IMG/VR virus record: IMGVR_UViG_3300022699_000162
Location: 1 to 23,365 of that record
From: a virus
Length of the DNA: 23,365 nucleotides
Direction: 5' to 3' (one strand)
Under the pieces are notes generated by a model. That model was given only the letters and a program-made list of their open reading frames with translations. It was not told where the DNA came from and did not search any database. Numbering within the stretch: the first letter of the stretch is position 1; each line of letters opens with the position of its first letter. Below, piece by piece: positions 11,893 through 19,032 of this stretch. The position numbers and the translations under genes are program-made.

Positions 11893-12138
11893 CTAATAAC
11901 CAAGTAATTGTTTGTTGTATTCAGTAGCTAAGACAATAGTCTTTGGTTTCTTGGCTCTAGCAGAATAAAACGCAACATATTCCAGGTTATCTTTGTCCAG
12001 TAAAATACACTTTCGGTATGAAACTCTATTTGTGTAACGGTCCAGATATTCCATAGGCTCGCATAGCTCAACAAGATCTTGCCCGTTAATGTTGTGTGTT
12101 GCTTGGCCCTCTGCAATTAAAGAATCATATGTATACAT
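11893..12138 (-). CDS. First gene of the ardA operon, unknown, 81 aa
   Basis: Starts with ATG after TGGAGACAAGCAA. The product is MYTYDSLIAEGQATHNINGQD followed by LVELCEPMEYLDRYTNRVSY and a basic strand-like C-terminus (CILLDKDNLEYVAFYSARAKKPKTIVLATEYN). Mixed alpha/beta, soluble. No family recognised. As the first gene behind the divergent promoter region it would be the earliest expressed of this block, shared leader with ardA suggesting joint control. Small proteins beside ArdA in mobile elements are often anti-defence factors, which is only a contextual hint here. Confidence 0.7.
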   Translation of the reverse strand: MYTYDSLIAEGQATHNINGQDLVELCEPMEYLDRYTNRVSYRKCILLDKDNLEYVAFYSARAKKPKTIVLATEYNKQLLGY

Positions 12139-12139
12139 T

Positions 12140-12160
12140 TGCTTGTCTCCATTTATGTTT
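12140..12160 (-). repeat. Duplicated translation leader, copy of the 81-aa gene
   Basis: Identical over 21 bases to 11839-11859. It is preceded (mRNA sense) by two copies of ACTACAAG (12177-12192), a short tandem repeat in the leader. Confidence 0.8.
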
Positions 12161-12230
12161 TGTGTTTTTTGTCTTGTAGTCTTGTAGTCTCACACTCTTT
12201 AGTAGCTTGTTGCTTGCCGTGGTGCTCGTG

Positions 12231-12266
12231 ACTATATCCATATAGTAGCATGTATAATCATTATAC
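12231..12266. promoter_or_regulatory. Divergent promoter/operator with two palindromes
   Basis: GTATAATCATTATAC (12252-12266) is a perfect 15-bp palindrome carrying an extended -10 box (TGTATAAT) on each strand. The leftward one would drive the ardA operon from about 12253; its -35 (TTTTTA) is weak. ACTATATCCATATAGT (12231-12246) is a second palindrome lying at the start of that leftward transcript. The first palindrome closely resembles that at 1250-1264 beside the HTH gene. Confidence 0.5.
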
Positions 12267-12291
12267 ACAACAAGCTCTAACATAAAAAGAT

Positions 12292-12320
12292 TTGCTTGAT
12301 ATATATACTTGGATTTAATA
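12292..12320 (+). promoter_or_regulatory. Possible late promoter
   Basis: TTGCTT (12292-12297), 17-base spacer, TTAATA (12315-12320), about 30 bases before the terminase small subunit. TTGATA (12296-12301) with TAGCTT (12319-12324) is an alternative. Both are weak, so an activator or host-independent control may be needed. The spacer contains CTTGGATTTAA, also present at 8738 in the repeat region. Confidence 0.35.
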
Positions 12321-12350
12321 GCTTAAAATCAAAAACTTATGAGGTTAATT

Positions 12351-12809
12351 ATGGCTGCTCACAAGGGCAACGGATATGCTAAGATCTGGACTGATGACAA
12401 GCTCAAAGTCTTGATAGATGATCTATTAGATTATGCCGAAAACTCAAGGAGCGCTCACTTTGCTCCTTGGGCTCGTAAGCATGGTAAGACTAAATCCTGG
12501 ATTAATAGGCTTGTTGAGGACTACCCTGTTTTTGCAGCGGCATACGCTGACGCTAAGGACCTTATGGCCGGAAAGTTGGTCAACTCTAGCATCTATCAAG
12601 ACGATCCTAATTTCAACGGGACTCATGCTATGAGCTATCAAGCCCTCTACAATAAGGAGTGGAGAGACTTTTTAAAATTCAAGGCTGAAATTGGTAAGGA
12701 TGCTGAGGCAAAAGCAAGCTTTGAAGACCTTCTCGAAGCGTTTCGAAGCGGGGCGTTAATTAAAAAGCTATCTCAAGATGAGCTTGATGGCGATAATAAC
12801 AATGGCTAA
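12351..12809 (+). CDS. Terminase small subunit
   Basis: 152 aa. The ATG at 12351 follows GAGG and is preferred to that at 12339. The product starts MAAHKGNGYAKIWTDDKLKVLIDDLL, has a DNA-binding-like helical part with SAHFAPWARKHGKTKSWINRLVEDY (in pieces; residues about 35-60), and ends in an acidic Asp/Asn tail after FEDLLEAFRSGALIKKLSQDE. This matches small terminase subunits, which bind the packaging site and load the large subunit. Placement at the head of the packaging module, upstream of the large subunit and portal, supports the call. Eight small genes lie between it and the large subunit, more than usual. Confidence 0.75.
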   Translation: MAAHKGNGYAKIWTDDKLKVLIDDLLDYAENSRSAHFAPWARKHGKTKSWINRLVEDYPVFAAAYADAKDLMAGKLVNSSIYQDDPNFNGTHAMSYQALYNKEWRDFLKFKAEIGKDAEAKASFEDLLEAFRSGALIKKLSQDELDGDNNNG

Positions 12810-13035
12810 CGCTTTTAAGATATGGTTTGATATGTATCAAGATGTTAATGATAAGCAGAAGATAAAGACTATTTTAGCTTGTGTAACAAGTAAGGGGTTC
12901 GATGCTTCGATATCTTGCATTATAAGTCCAAGGGGTAACATATTTAGATTTCGAAAATCAAGTGTTTTTTTAAATAAAACCTTATCTCTCATAGACAAAT
13001 GGCAACAAAAAAAAGTTAAAAAAAATGGAAGCTAA
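12802..13035 (+). CDS. Unknown small basic protein, 77 aa
   Basis: The ATG at 12802 overlaps the small terminase end by 8 bases. A start at 12778 is possible but lies deep in that gene. The product begins MANAFKIWFDMYQDVNDKQKI, has ILACVTSKGFDASISCIISPRGNIFRFRK in its centre and a Lys-rich tail (KWQQKKVKKNGS). No ribosome site stands out, so coupling is likely. No family recognised. Confidence 0.55.
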   Translation: MANAFKIWFDMYQDVNDKQKIKTILACVTSKGFDASISCIISPRGNIFRFRKSSVFLNKTLSLIDKWQQKKVKKNGS

Positions 13036-13055
13036 GCCTAACAACGGGGAATAGT

Positions 13056-13250
13056 ATGAAATACTTTACTATCTTGTTTTTATTCTTCGTGAGTTGTGAG
13101 TCTTTACCTTTTTGGCAAGCTGACAACCCGCTTGAAGAAGCGATCGAAGAAGTGATCTACGATAATACGGGCTATGACATAGATCTAACGCCATCAAGCC
13201 CCGAGGCTCGCAAGGGAGCTAAAGTCTATCATATGGATATCAACTATTGA
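13056..13250 (+). CDS. Small predicted lipoprotein
   Basis: 64 aa with GGGGAA before the ATG. The N-terminus MKYFTILFLFFVSCESLPF is a signal peptide ending in a lipobox-like FVSC, so cleavage and lipid attachment at Cys14 is expected. The mature part contains NPLEEAIEEVIYDNTGYDIDLTPSSPE (in pieces), a pattern I associate with small proteins of podophage packaging modules. It would be anchored in the host membrane, perhaps for superinfection exclusion or lysis help. It does not have the proline-rich character of Rz1. Function unknown. Confidence 0.7.
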   Translation: MKYFTILFLFFVSCESLPFWQADNPLEEAIEEVIYDNTGYDIDLTPSSPEARKGAKVYHMDINY

Positions 13251-13259
13251 GAGGTTTAG

Positions 13260-13652
13260 ATGTCATCTATCACGGATCTATTAACACAAGCACAAGCGCC
13301 TAATCAAAACTCAATAGACAATATCCTTAGAGGTGATCAAGATTGGCTTACTATAGCCGAAACTGACCCTGCTATCCAAATGTGGTGGTCATCACTACAA
13401 GCGGCTCATCCCGATATAAGGGGTGTACCTCTGCGAGATTATCTGCTCCACGAACAAGATCTATTTGCAGGTGGCGAAGGCGTTGGCTATGATACTAAGA
13501 GCGCTATTGAGCATGGACTAAGGCCGCAAATGGTTGATGATTATACTTACCATTGGTTGGGTCGCAATCCTATTACGGGCTATTTTTACAAAGGCAAAGG
13601 ACATCCCACGCGAGCCCTTAGCGAAAGAGATGTGCTTGAAGATAATCAATAA
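13260..13652 (+). CDS. Unknown phage protein, 130 aa
   Basis: GAGAGG precedes the ATG. Sequence is MSSITDLLTQAQAPNQNS, then Trp-rich WLTIAETDPAIQMWWSSLQ, a Gly-rich LFAGGEGVGYDTKSAIEHGLRP and a C-terminal YHWLGRNPITGYFYKGKGHPT. The last part (HW..R.P.TG...KG..HPT) is a conserved-looking block that I have seen in proteins near terminase genes, without known role. Soluble. It could be a minor virion protein, but this is not shown. Confidence 0.7.
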   Translation: MSSITDLLTQAQAPNQNSIDNILRGDQDWLTIAETDPAIQMWWSSLQAAHPDIRGVPLRDYLLHEQDLFAGGEGVGYDTKSAIEHGLRPQMVDDYTYHWLGRNPITGYFYKGKGHPTRALSERDVLEDNQ

Positions 13653-13680
13653 GTTTAACGCCTTTAAATGGAGGTAACAA

Positions 13681-13818
13681 TTGCCTTTAAAACGTGGTAA
13701 AAGCAAAAAGACAATATCATCAAACATACGCAAGCTAAAGCGAGAAGGCTATCCACCTAAACAAAGTGTCGCTATAAGCTTGTCTAAAGCTGGTAAAGCC
13801 AAGAAGAAAAAGAAATGA
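13681..13818 (+). CDS. DUF6496-like small basic phage protein, 45 aa
   Basis: TTG start at 13681 with GGAGG 6 bases upstream. The peptide reads [19 protein letters not shown], then [19 protein letters not shown] and KAKKKKK. The pattern PLKxGxSxKxISxNIxxLxxxGxPxKQAVAIALxxAGK is a well-known small phage protein family (DUF6496) found near terminase and portal genes. Highly basic, so nucleic-acid binding is likely. Overlaps the next gene by ATGA. Confidence 0.8.
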   Translation: MPLKRGKSKKTISSNIRKLKREGYPPKQSVAISLSKAGKAKKKKK

Positions 13819-14021
13819 AAATAACCTATGAGCTAGATCCGTATGATGATCAATCAGACCTACTCCTTATCCAAATCAGATCTCATATGTATAACGCTTT
13901 ATTTGATCTAGATGAGTTCAGAAGACAACTGACCAAGGGATATATACCTTGCGACATTGATGCGATTCTAGAGCGTTTAAATGATATTATCATGGATTCT
14001 AAGATTCGGGAGATACCTTGA
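13815..14021 (+). CDS. Conserved phage protein, 68 aa, unknown
   Basis: Starts in an ATGA overlap with the preceding gene. The product [20 protein letters not shown] continues [21 protein letters not shown] and ends in the helix [21 protein letters not shown]. The layout (acidic strand, AL/LW.FDxxLR helix, LxxIRxxLxxIL helix) resembles a small protein found in many phages, with no known role. Soluble, acidic. Confidence 0.7.
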   Translation: MKITYELDPYDDQSDLLLIQIRSHMYNALFDLDEFRRQLTKGYIPCDIDAILERLNDIIMDSKIREIP

Positions 14022-14146
14022 TAGATATACAAATACAAGAAGAAGATTACATGGAACTTTTGGATATGTACCAAGAAGAAGAAGAGGATTATATTCTTTA
14101 TTGGAGATATCCAATAATCATAGAAGAAAACCAAGAAGATGAATAA
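14018..14146 (+). CDS. Acidic 42-aa peptide
   Basis: TTG at 14018 overlaps the previous stop (TTGA) with GGGAGA upstream. The peptide is strongly acidic: [20 protein letters not shown], then EEEDYILYWRYPIIIEENQEDE. It fills an otherwise empty 135-base gap in the operon. Composition suits a DNA- or protein-mimicking peptide, but function is unknown. Confidence 0.5.
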   Translation: MIDIQIQEEDYMELLDMYQEEEEDYILYWRYPIIIEENQEDE

Positions 14147-14155
14147 AGGTAAGAA

Positions 14156-14455
14156 ATGAGCTTTATTGTTGAACGCCGTGAGAACATAGATCAGATACCT
14201 CAAGAATTGTATCCACAAGTATACAGATTGGAACGAAACACTCTCTTTCTAAAGACTCAATCCCAAGTGCAAAAGATCAAAGAATACGTGCATGCATACA
14301 TGAATAACAAGCATGTAAAGGCAAAGCGGTCTAAGAACTGGTATAAAGTAACGTTATGGAACCATGATAGAAATAACGTATCAAATGTAACTCATTATCA
14401 CTTTAGGCAAAGACACAAACATTTGGAGCATTATTTAAATGAGTTGGATGGTTAG
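14156..14455 (+). CDS. Unknown basic protein, 99 aa
   Basis: AAAGGTAA precedes the ATG. The product MSFIVERRENIDQIPQELY leads into a basic centre (YVHAYMNNKHVKAKRSKNWYKV) and a His-rich end (VTHYHFRQRHKHLEHYLNELDG). The many histidines and lysines suggest nucleic-acid binding or metal contact, but no fold is recognised. Overlaps the next gene by 17 bases. Confidence 0.65.
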   Translation: MSFIVERRENIDQIPQELYPQVYRLERNTLFLKTQSQVQKIKEYVHAYMNNKHVKAKRSKNWYKVTLWNHDRNNVSNVTHYHFRQRHKHLEHYLNELDG

Positions 14456-14684
14456 AACTACTTACAAGCATGTAGATCTCAAAGGCTCATTGCCTCCTCC
14501 TTTGCTTGATGAAATTGATCAATGGTATGAGAACGGTGATATTAGAACCCGATCTATCCGTGTATTTGAAGCCATATCAAAATGGATACATGTAAACACA
14601 AATTGGGATATTCAATTCGATGAAGGTCGTGTATCTGCTTGGGCGCCAAGATTTAAAATGTTTCAACGCAAGGAGGAAACATGA
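14439..14684 (+). CDS. Unknown protein, 81 aa
   Basis: Two ATG codons are possible, 14439 (MSWMVRT) and 14448 (MVRT); neither has a clear ribosome site, and translation is probably coupled to the preceding gene. The sequence has LPPPLLDEIDQWYENGDIRTR, then IRVFEAISKWIHVNTNWDIQF. No family recognised. Ends in an ATGA overlap. Confidence 0.6.
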   Translation: MSWMVRTTYKHVDLKGSLPPPLLDEIDQWYENGDIRTRSIRVFEAISKWIHVNTNWDIQFDEGRVSAWAPRFKMFQRKEET

Positions 14685-15169
14685 GCGCATCAGTCATAGG
14701 CATCACGCCCGAACTAGCCTTACATCCGGAAATCCACCCAGAAATAAGTCCAGAGCTTAAAAACACTTTAAAAGCCCGTGACCTATCATTTAAGTTTTCT
14801 GATCGCATACAACTAAATTGTTGTACGGGTTGTTTTCCTAAGCAATGGGATGATCGGGATATTGTCTATATCAATCGTAATGGCGAGATTGAGCCTTTCA
14901 TGAGACTAAGAAAGAAAGTACTTAGACCACGCCGTGAGTATGAGAAAAGTTATGCAAGAATGAGAAATTACATCACCTGCATTATCAAAGCTCGAGGAGA
15001 TAATACAGATCAAGTATTTCGAGCAATAAAAAAAGAAGCAGGCGTAGACTTCGAACGTGAGATAGCCCGTAAAACACCTTTAAGGCTTCGTACTGTAAGA
15101 AAGATTAATCGTGTATTACGTGAGTACGACATACACTCACCAAGCTCACCAAACTATCAAAGGCAATGA
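14681..15169 (+). CDS. Unknown basic protein before terminase, 162 aa
   Basis: AAGGAGG lies 5 bases before the ATG. The N-terminus is Glu/Pro/His-rich (TPELALHPEIHPEISPELKN), the middle has NCCTGCFPKQWDDRD (three cysteines in CCxxC), and the C-terminal half is very basic (RLRKKVLRPRREYEKSYARM, KTPLRLRTVRKINRVLREYD). The CCxxC may bind a metal and the basic half nucleic acid, as in a packaging accessory factor. This is inference. The stop overlaps the terminase start. Confidence 0.65.
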   Translation: MSASVIGITPELALHPEIHPEISPELKNTLKARDLSFKFSDRIQLNCCTGCFPKQWDDRDIVYINRNGEIEPFMRLRKKVLRPRREYEKSYARMRNYITCIIKARGDNTDQVFRAIKKEAGVDFEREIARKTPLRLRTVRKINRVLREYDIHSPSSPNYQRQ

Positions 15170-16674
15170 TGTCAAGTACCCTGCAAAAGCTTACCGATAA
15201 AACTTGGCGGATGAACAATCTTTATCGTATCGTAAATAAGCAAGGTGACTCAATACCTTTTAGGCTTAATCCTATTCAAGCACAAGTCTTGGATGGGTTA
15301 CACAACCGCAATCTAATTTTGAAGGCTCGCCAAGTTGGGATGAGTACCTTTTCTATCCTATATATGTTGGATGAGACAATCTTCAACCCAAATCTATCTG
15401 CTGGAATTGTAAGTTATTCACTCGAACACGCTCAATATGTATTTAAACGTATTTTGGGTCATGCTTTGGATAACTTAACGCCTGTTGCAAAGCAGCTTGC
15501 TGGGATTGTGCAAAGGTCGGCTCGTGAGATAACCTTTTCCAATGGTTCGTTTCTGCGTGTTGATACGTCATTGCGTGGGGGAGCATATCAAACTGTGTTA
15601 GTATCCGAATTTGGAAAAACCTGTGCTAGAAACCCTCTAAAAGCGGATGAAGTCATATCGGGTACCCTTCAAGCCGTTCCATCCGATGGACAAGTAATCA
15701 TCGAATCAACGGGTGAAGGCAATGAAGGCTTTTATGCTGAAATGGTCAACCAAGCCTATCAGCGGGGAAATGAAGATCTTAATGAATTGGAGTACAAACT
15801 CTTTTTCTTTCCCTGGTATGATGAAAAGTCATATAGAACGAAGCAAGAAATGTCTTATGACTATGAGCTTGAGCAATATTTCAAAAGCTTAGAAGAGAAG
15901 CGCAACATTTCATTAGATAAGGATCAGCGCAATTGGTACTCATATCAAAGAGCCGTTCTTGGTGATAAGCTGAAACAAGAATTCCCTTCCACCGTATCGG
16001 AGGCGTTTCTTTCTAAATCTGATGCTTATTATTTCCAAGAAGGTATTGAGAAAGCATATTCAGAAAATCGTTGCTTGAATACAAGCCTTTATGATGCTTT
16101 GGAACCTGTCTATGTTGCTATGGATATTGGAGTTAACGATTTAACGGTTATGACCTTCTATCAAGTGATTCATGGCGAAATTAGAATCATAGATCATTAT
16201 TCAGACAATAATAAGGGCGTTGATTTCTATGCGAATTTCTTACTCAATAAGCCTTATGTTTATAATAGCATCTTTCTACCACACGATGCAGCCAGGAGAG
16301 ATGGTTTAATTGTAGAAAACACATATGAGAGAGACTTTAAACGGCTCTTTAGTCATACCAATACAAGAATAATTGTATTACCACGTACGGACAAGAATCT
16401 CAATATATCGAATGCTAAGATCAAATTAAGCAGATGTGTATTTGCTTTAAACCGCGTGAAACCTTTTATAGACCAACTTTGTAAATACAGAAAAAAGTGG
16501 TCGGAGCAATACGGTAAATATCTTGATGAGCCATACCATAACATAGCCTCTAACTTTGCGGATTCATTCATTTATTCAATGCAATCGATTTCATTAATTG
16601 AAAGAGTCGGGAATAAAGATAATGCCCTTGAAAAGCATCGTAAAGCCGTTGAAAGCAGGCGTAAAGCAATTTAA
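15166..16674 (+). CDS. Terminase large subunit (packaging ATPase-nuclease)
   Basis: 502 aa. The ATPase half has the adenine-binding FRLNPIQAQVLDGL (32-45), Walker A variant KARQVGMST (53-61), a Walker B region VLVSEFGK (144-151) and coupling motif STGEGNEGFY (181-190). The nuclease half, an RNase H-like fold, has MDIGVNDLT (319-327, Asp320), LPHDAARRD (371-379, Asp374) and NFADSFIYS (463-471, Asp466), which are the three acidic metal ligands. The motor translocates DNA through the portal encoded 64 bases downstream and cuts concatemers made by the replication and recombination genes. A second in-frame ATG three bases later is equally possible. Confidence 0.95.
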   Translation: MMSSTLQKLTDKTWRMNNLYRIVNKQGDSIPFRLNPIQAQVLDGLHNRNLILKARQVGMSTFSILYMLDETIFNPNLSAGIVSYSLEHAQYVFKRILGHALDNLTPVAKQLAGIVQRSAREITFSNGSFLRVDTSLRGGAYQTVLVSEFGKTCARNPLKADEVISGTLQAVPSDGQVIIESTGEGNEGFYAEMVNQAYQRGNEDLNELEYKLFFFPWYDEKSYRTKQEMSYDYELEQYFKSLEEKRNISLDKDQRNWYSYQRAVLGDKLKQEFPSTVSEAFLSKSDAYYFQEGIEKAYSENRCLNTSLYDALEPVYVAMDIGVNDLTVMTFYQVIHGEIRIIDHYSDNNKGVDFYANFLLNKPYVYNSIFLPHDAARRDGLIVENTYERDFKRLFSHTNTRIIVLPRTDKNLNISNAKIKLSRCVFALNRVKPFIDQLCKYRKKWSEQYGKYLDEPYHNIASNFADSFIYSMQSISLIERVGNKDNALEKHRKAVESRRKAI

Positions 16675-16679
16675 TAGAA

Positions 16680-16708
16680 TTGACTTAATTATGGTATATA
16701 CGTAATTT
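16680..16708 (+). promoter_or_regulatory. Possible promoter for the structural genes
   Basis: TTGACT (16680-16685), 17-base spacer, TAATTT (16703-16708) in the 64-base gap between terminase and portal. The spacer has the palindrome GTATATAC. It would let head proteins be made in greater amount than packaging proteins. Confidence 0.45.
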
Positions 16709-16738
16709 AAATTTAAGTTTAACGCTCGAGGGCAAATT

Positions 16739-18829
16739 GTGAATGAACGAAATGTAGAAAATGAGTTTCAAGAAAACTATCGATATGCACATGACTTTTG
16801 GAATTCATACATTCGAAACTCTCAAGTTTACACGCTAGCGGCTAGTGGTCAAACGTGGTCTCAAAGTGAGCTTAAAGAGCTTCAAAAAGAGGGAAGAGAG
16901 CCTCTAGAATTGAATATCATGAGAAGACCCTTGCAATTCTTCTCCGGATATCTTAGAGACAACCTAAACAGCATAGTAATTTCACCGGTTGAAGGCTCCG
17001 ACCAAAAAACAGCCGATCAATTTACGGATCTTGAATATGATATTTGGGAAAGAGGCTTAGGCTATAATACGTTTCTTGATGCTGCCGATGAAGGAATGAA
17101 ATCGGGAATCTCGCTTTGTGGTGTTCGAATGGATTATTCCAAAGACTTTATAAATGGAGATATTAGATTCTTCAAAAGAACGTATAATTCATTCTTCTTG
17201 GATCCTAACTTTGAAAATATCGATCTAACAGATTGTTCTTTTGCAATAACCCGTGATCTCATCAGTAAAGAAGCAGCAAAACAACTACTGCCAAACATAT
17301 CCGCTAAAGAAATAGAAGACATCTATGGAACTTATCGGGATAACAAATTCCTGACCTATCAGCCAAATTTCACAAATCTATCAAAAAACAGAAATCTCCT
17401 TGCATATGATCAATATTACAAACACACTACACGACCACGAGAATTTCTTGTCGATCCAAATAGCGGTTATTATCGTGATATAACCGAAATTGATGCGGAT
17501 CAAAAGAAAGCCCTTAAAATGGGAATAAACAGGCTTAAAAAGCTTCATGAAGAAGCAAATCTATTGGGAATTGATCCGAATGATTTACCCCCTCTTGTAC
17601 GAATTGAAACTCATGAAAGAAACTTTGTCGAATTGAACGTAATGTTAAATGGAATTCTTGTTTTTACGGGAGAAGATCAAACGGGAATTGTTGAAACATA
17701 TCCCTTTGTTCCGATTATTTGTTACATGGAACCTAGCATATGGGAACCATCGCAAAGAATTCAGGGGTTAGCCTCTACGCTATATTCCGCCCAACGCCAA
17801 TTTAACAAGCGTCACATGAAAATTGTTGATATGATGGATAGTACCATCTCAACCGGTTACAAGTACCTAATAGGCGCTGTTCCCGATGTGGAAGATCTAC
17901 AACAATCAGGGCAAAACAAGATAATTGGCGTTGATCCAGAAAACGCTCCCGAGGGGCTGAATTCTGTCCAGGAGCTACAAGGCGGATCAGCTAACCCCGC
18001 TTTAATTGAGTATCAAAACATCTTAGACCAATTGACCTTAACGCTTGCAAATGTGAATGAGTCGGTTCTTGGCATTGATGATAAAGGAAATACTCAGATT
18101 TCGGGAAGATTGGCTCAAGTTCGGATAGGTCAAGGTCTAAGAAGTAATCGTAAAGTGTTTGATAATATAGAATTGTCTCAAAAAATTCTAGCAGGGTTAG
18201 TTCTTAAGACTATTCAAAGCAAATATCCTCCTGAAAAAGTAAAAAGAATCCTTGGCGAAGAACCGACGCAACAATTCTATGATCAAGAATTTGAACAATA
18301 CGATTGTTTAATCAAAGAAGGTGTGAGATCGGCGTCACAAAAAGATGCTTACTACTATGAATTAGTTAATCTAAAACGTGAAGGTATCGTAGACGTTCCG
18401 CAAACGGAAATCATCAAATCTCTTCCGATGTCCAATATAACTGAGTTACAAGAAGCAATCATGCAGCAAGAACAACAACAATCACAAATGGCTCAACTAC
18501 AAGCTCAACAGCAACAAGAGTTCATGCAAGCTTCGACAGACGAAAAAACAGCACTTGCACAAGAAAGACAAACGCGCGCTGATGCAAATGAAGGCTTAAG
18601 AGCCGAAAGGGCTTCTGAGTCCGTTCAGAATATAGCACAAGCAGAGCTAGATAGAGCCAAAGCAACAACGGAAATAGCCAAGCTTAATGAAGACAGAATC
18701 ATACAAGCCTTAAATATCTTAAATACGATACACGATCAAATGAAGCAAGAAAAGGAAATGCAAGATGCAAAGATTGAGGTTGATTCGGAAGAAGAAAGTA
18801 ATCAACAAGAACAAACCCCTCAACAATAA
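16739..18829 (+). CDS. Portal protein, P22 type
   Basis: 696 aa, near the 725 of P22 gp1. GTG start after CGAGGG; no in-frame ATG fits. Family features include the N-terminal ENEFQENYRYAHDFWNSYIRN (in pieces), REPLELNIMRRPLQFFSGYLRDN, then SISLCGVRMDY-like ISLCGVRMDYSKD and FFLDPNFENIDLTDCSFAI (in pieces, about 130-175), and a long central wing domain. From about residue 570 it becomes Gln/Glu/Ala-rich (QQEQQQSQMAQLQAQQQQ), predicting a long coiled coil, as in the P22 barrel. It forms the dodecameric ring for DNA entry and the platform for terminase and connector proteins. Confidence 0.9.
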   Translation: MNERNVENEFQENYRYAHDFWNSYIRNSQVYTLAASGQTWSQSELKELQKEGREPLELNIMRRPLQFFSGYLRDNLNSIVISPVEGSDQKTADQFTDLEYDIWERGLGYNTFLDAADEGMKSGISLCGVRMDYSKDFINGDIRFFKRTYNSFFLDPNFENIDLTDCSFAITRDLISKEAAKQLLPNISAKEIEDIYGTYRDNKFLTYQPNFTNLSKNRNLLAYDQYYKHTTRPREFLVDPNSGYYRDITEIDADQKKALKMGINRLKKLHEEANLLGIDPNDLPPLVRIETHERNFVELNVMLNGILVFTGEDQTGIVETYPFVPIICYMEPSIWEPSQRIQGLASTLYSAQRQFNKRHMKIVDMMDSTISTGYKYLIGAVPDVEDLQQSGQNKIIGVDPENAPEGLNSVQELQGGSANPALIEYQNILDQLTLTLANVNESVLGIDDKGNTQISGRLAQVRIGQGLRSNRKVFDNIELSQKILAGLVLKTIQSKYPPEKVKRILGEEPTQQFYDQEFEQYDCLIKEGVRSASQKDAYYYELVNLKREGIVDVPQTEIIKSLPMSNITELQEAIMQQEQQQSQMAQLQAQQQQEFMQASTDEKTALAQERQTRADANEGLRAERASESVQNIAQAELDRAKATTEIAKLNEDRIIQALNILNTIHDQMKQEKEMQDAKIEVDSEEESNQQEQTPQQ

Positions 18830-18841
18830 TCAGGAGGACAA

Positions 18842-19030
18842 ATGAAAAAAATGTCATCTATGACTAGTCCTAAAGGAATTTACAGCTCTAAGACAAACCC
18901 TGTAAAGGCTCCTAAAATGACAAAGTCTGAAATTGGACCTAGTTCCAATCCGGATGCTCAAAAAGCAAATAGACTGCTTAAAAAAGCGTATATGGAAAAT
19001 GATTCCTTACGCGGAAAAAGCGGAATGTAA
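18842..19030 (+). CDS. Small basic virion-module protein, 62 aa
   Basis: AGGAGG just before the ATG. The product MKKMSSMTSPKGIYSSKTN is followed by PVKAPKMTKSEIGPSSNPDA and QKANRLLKKAYMENDSLRGK. It is Ser/Pro/Lys-rich and disordered at first, with a C-terminal helix ending in LRGKSGM. I associate this ending with small proteins following portal genes in podophages, function unknown. Confidence 0.65.
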   Translation: MKKMSSMTSPKGIYSSKTNPVKAPKMTKSEIGPSSNPDAQKANRLLKKAYMENDSLRGKSGM

Positions 19031-19032
19031 TA

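Noticed and set aside
18430-18829. Portal C-terminal Gln-rich stretch as a separate gene or frameshift
   Set aside because: The frame is continuous with the portal, and a coiled-coil C-terminus is normal for P22-type portals.
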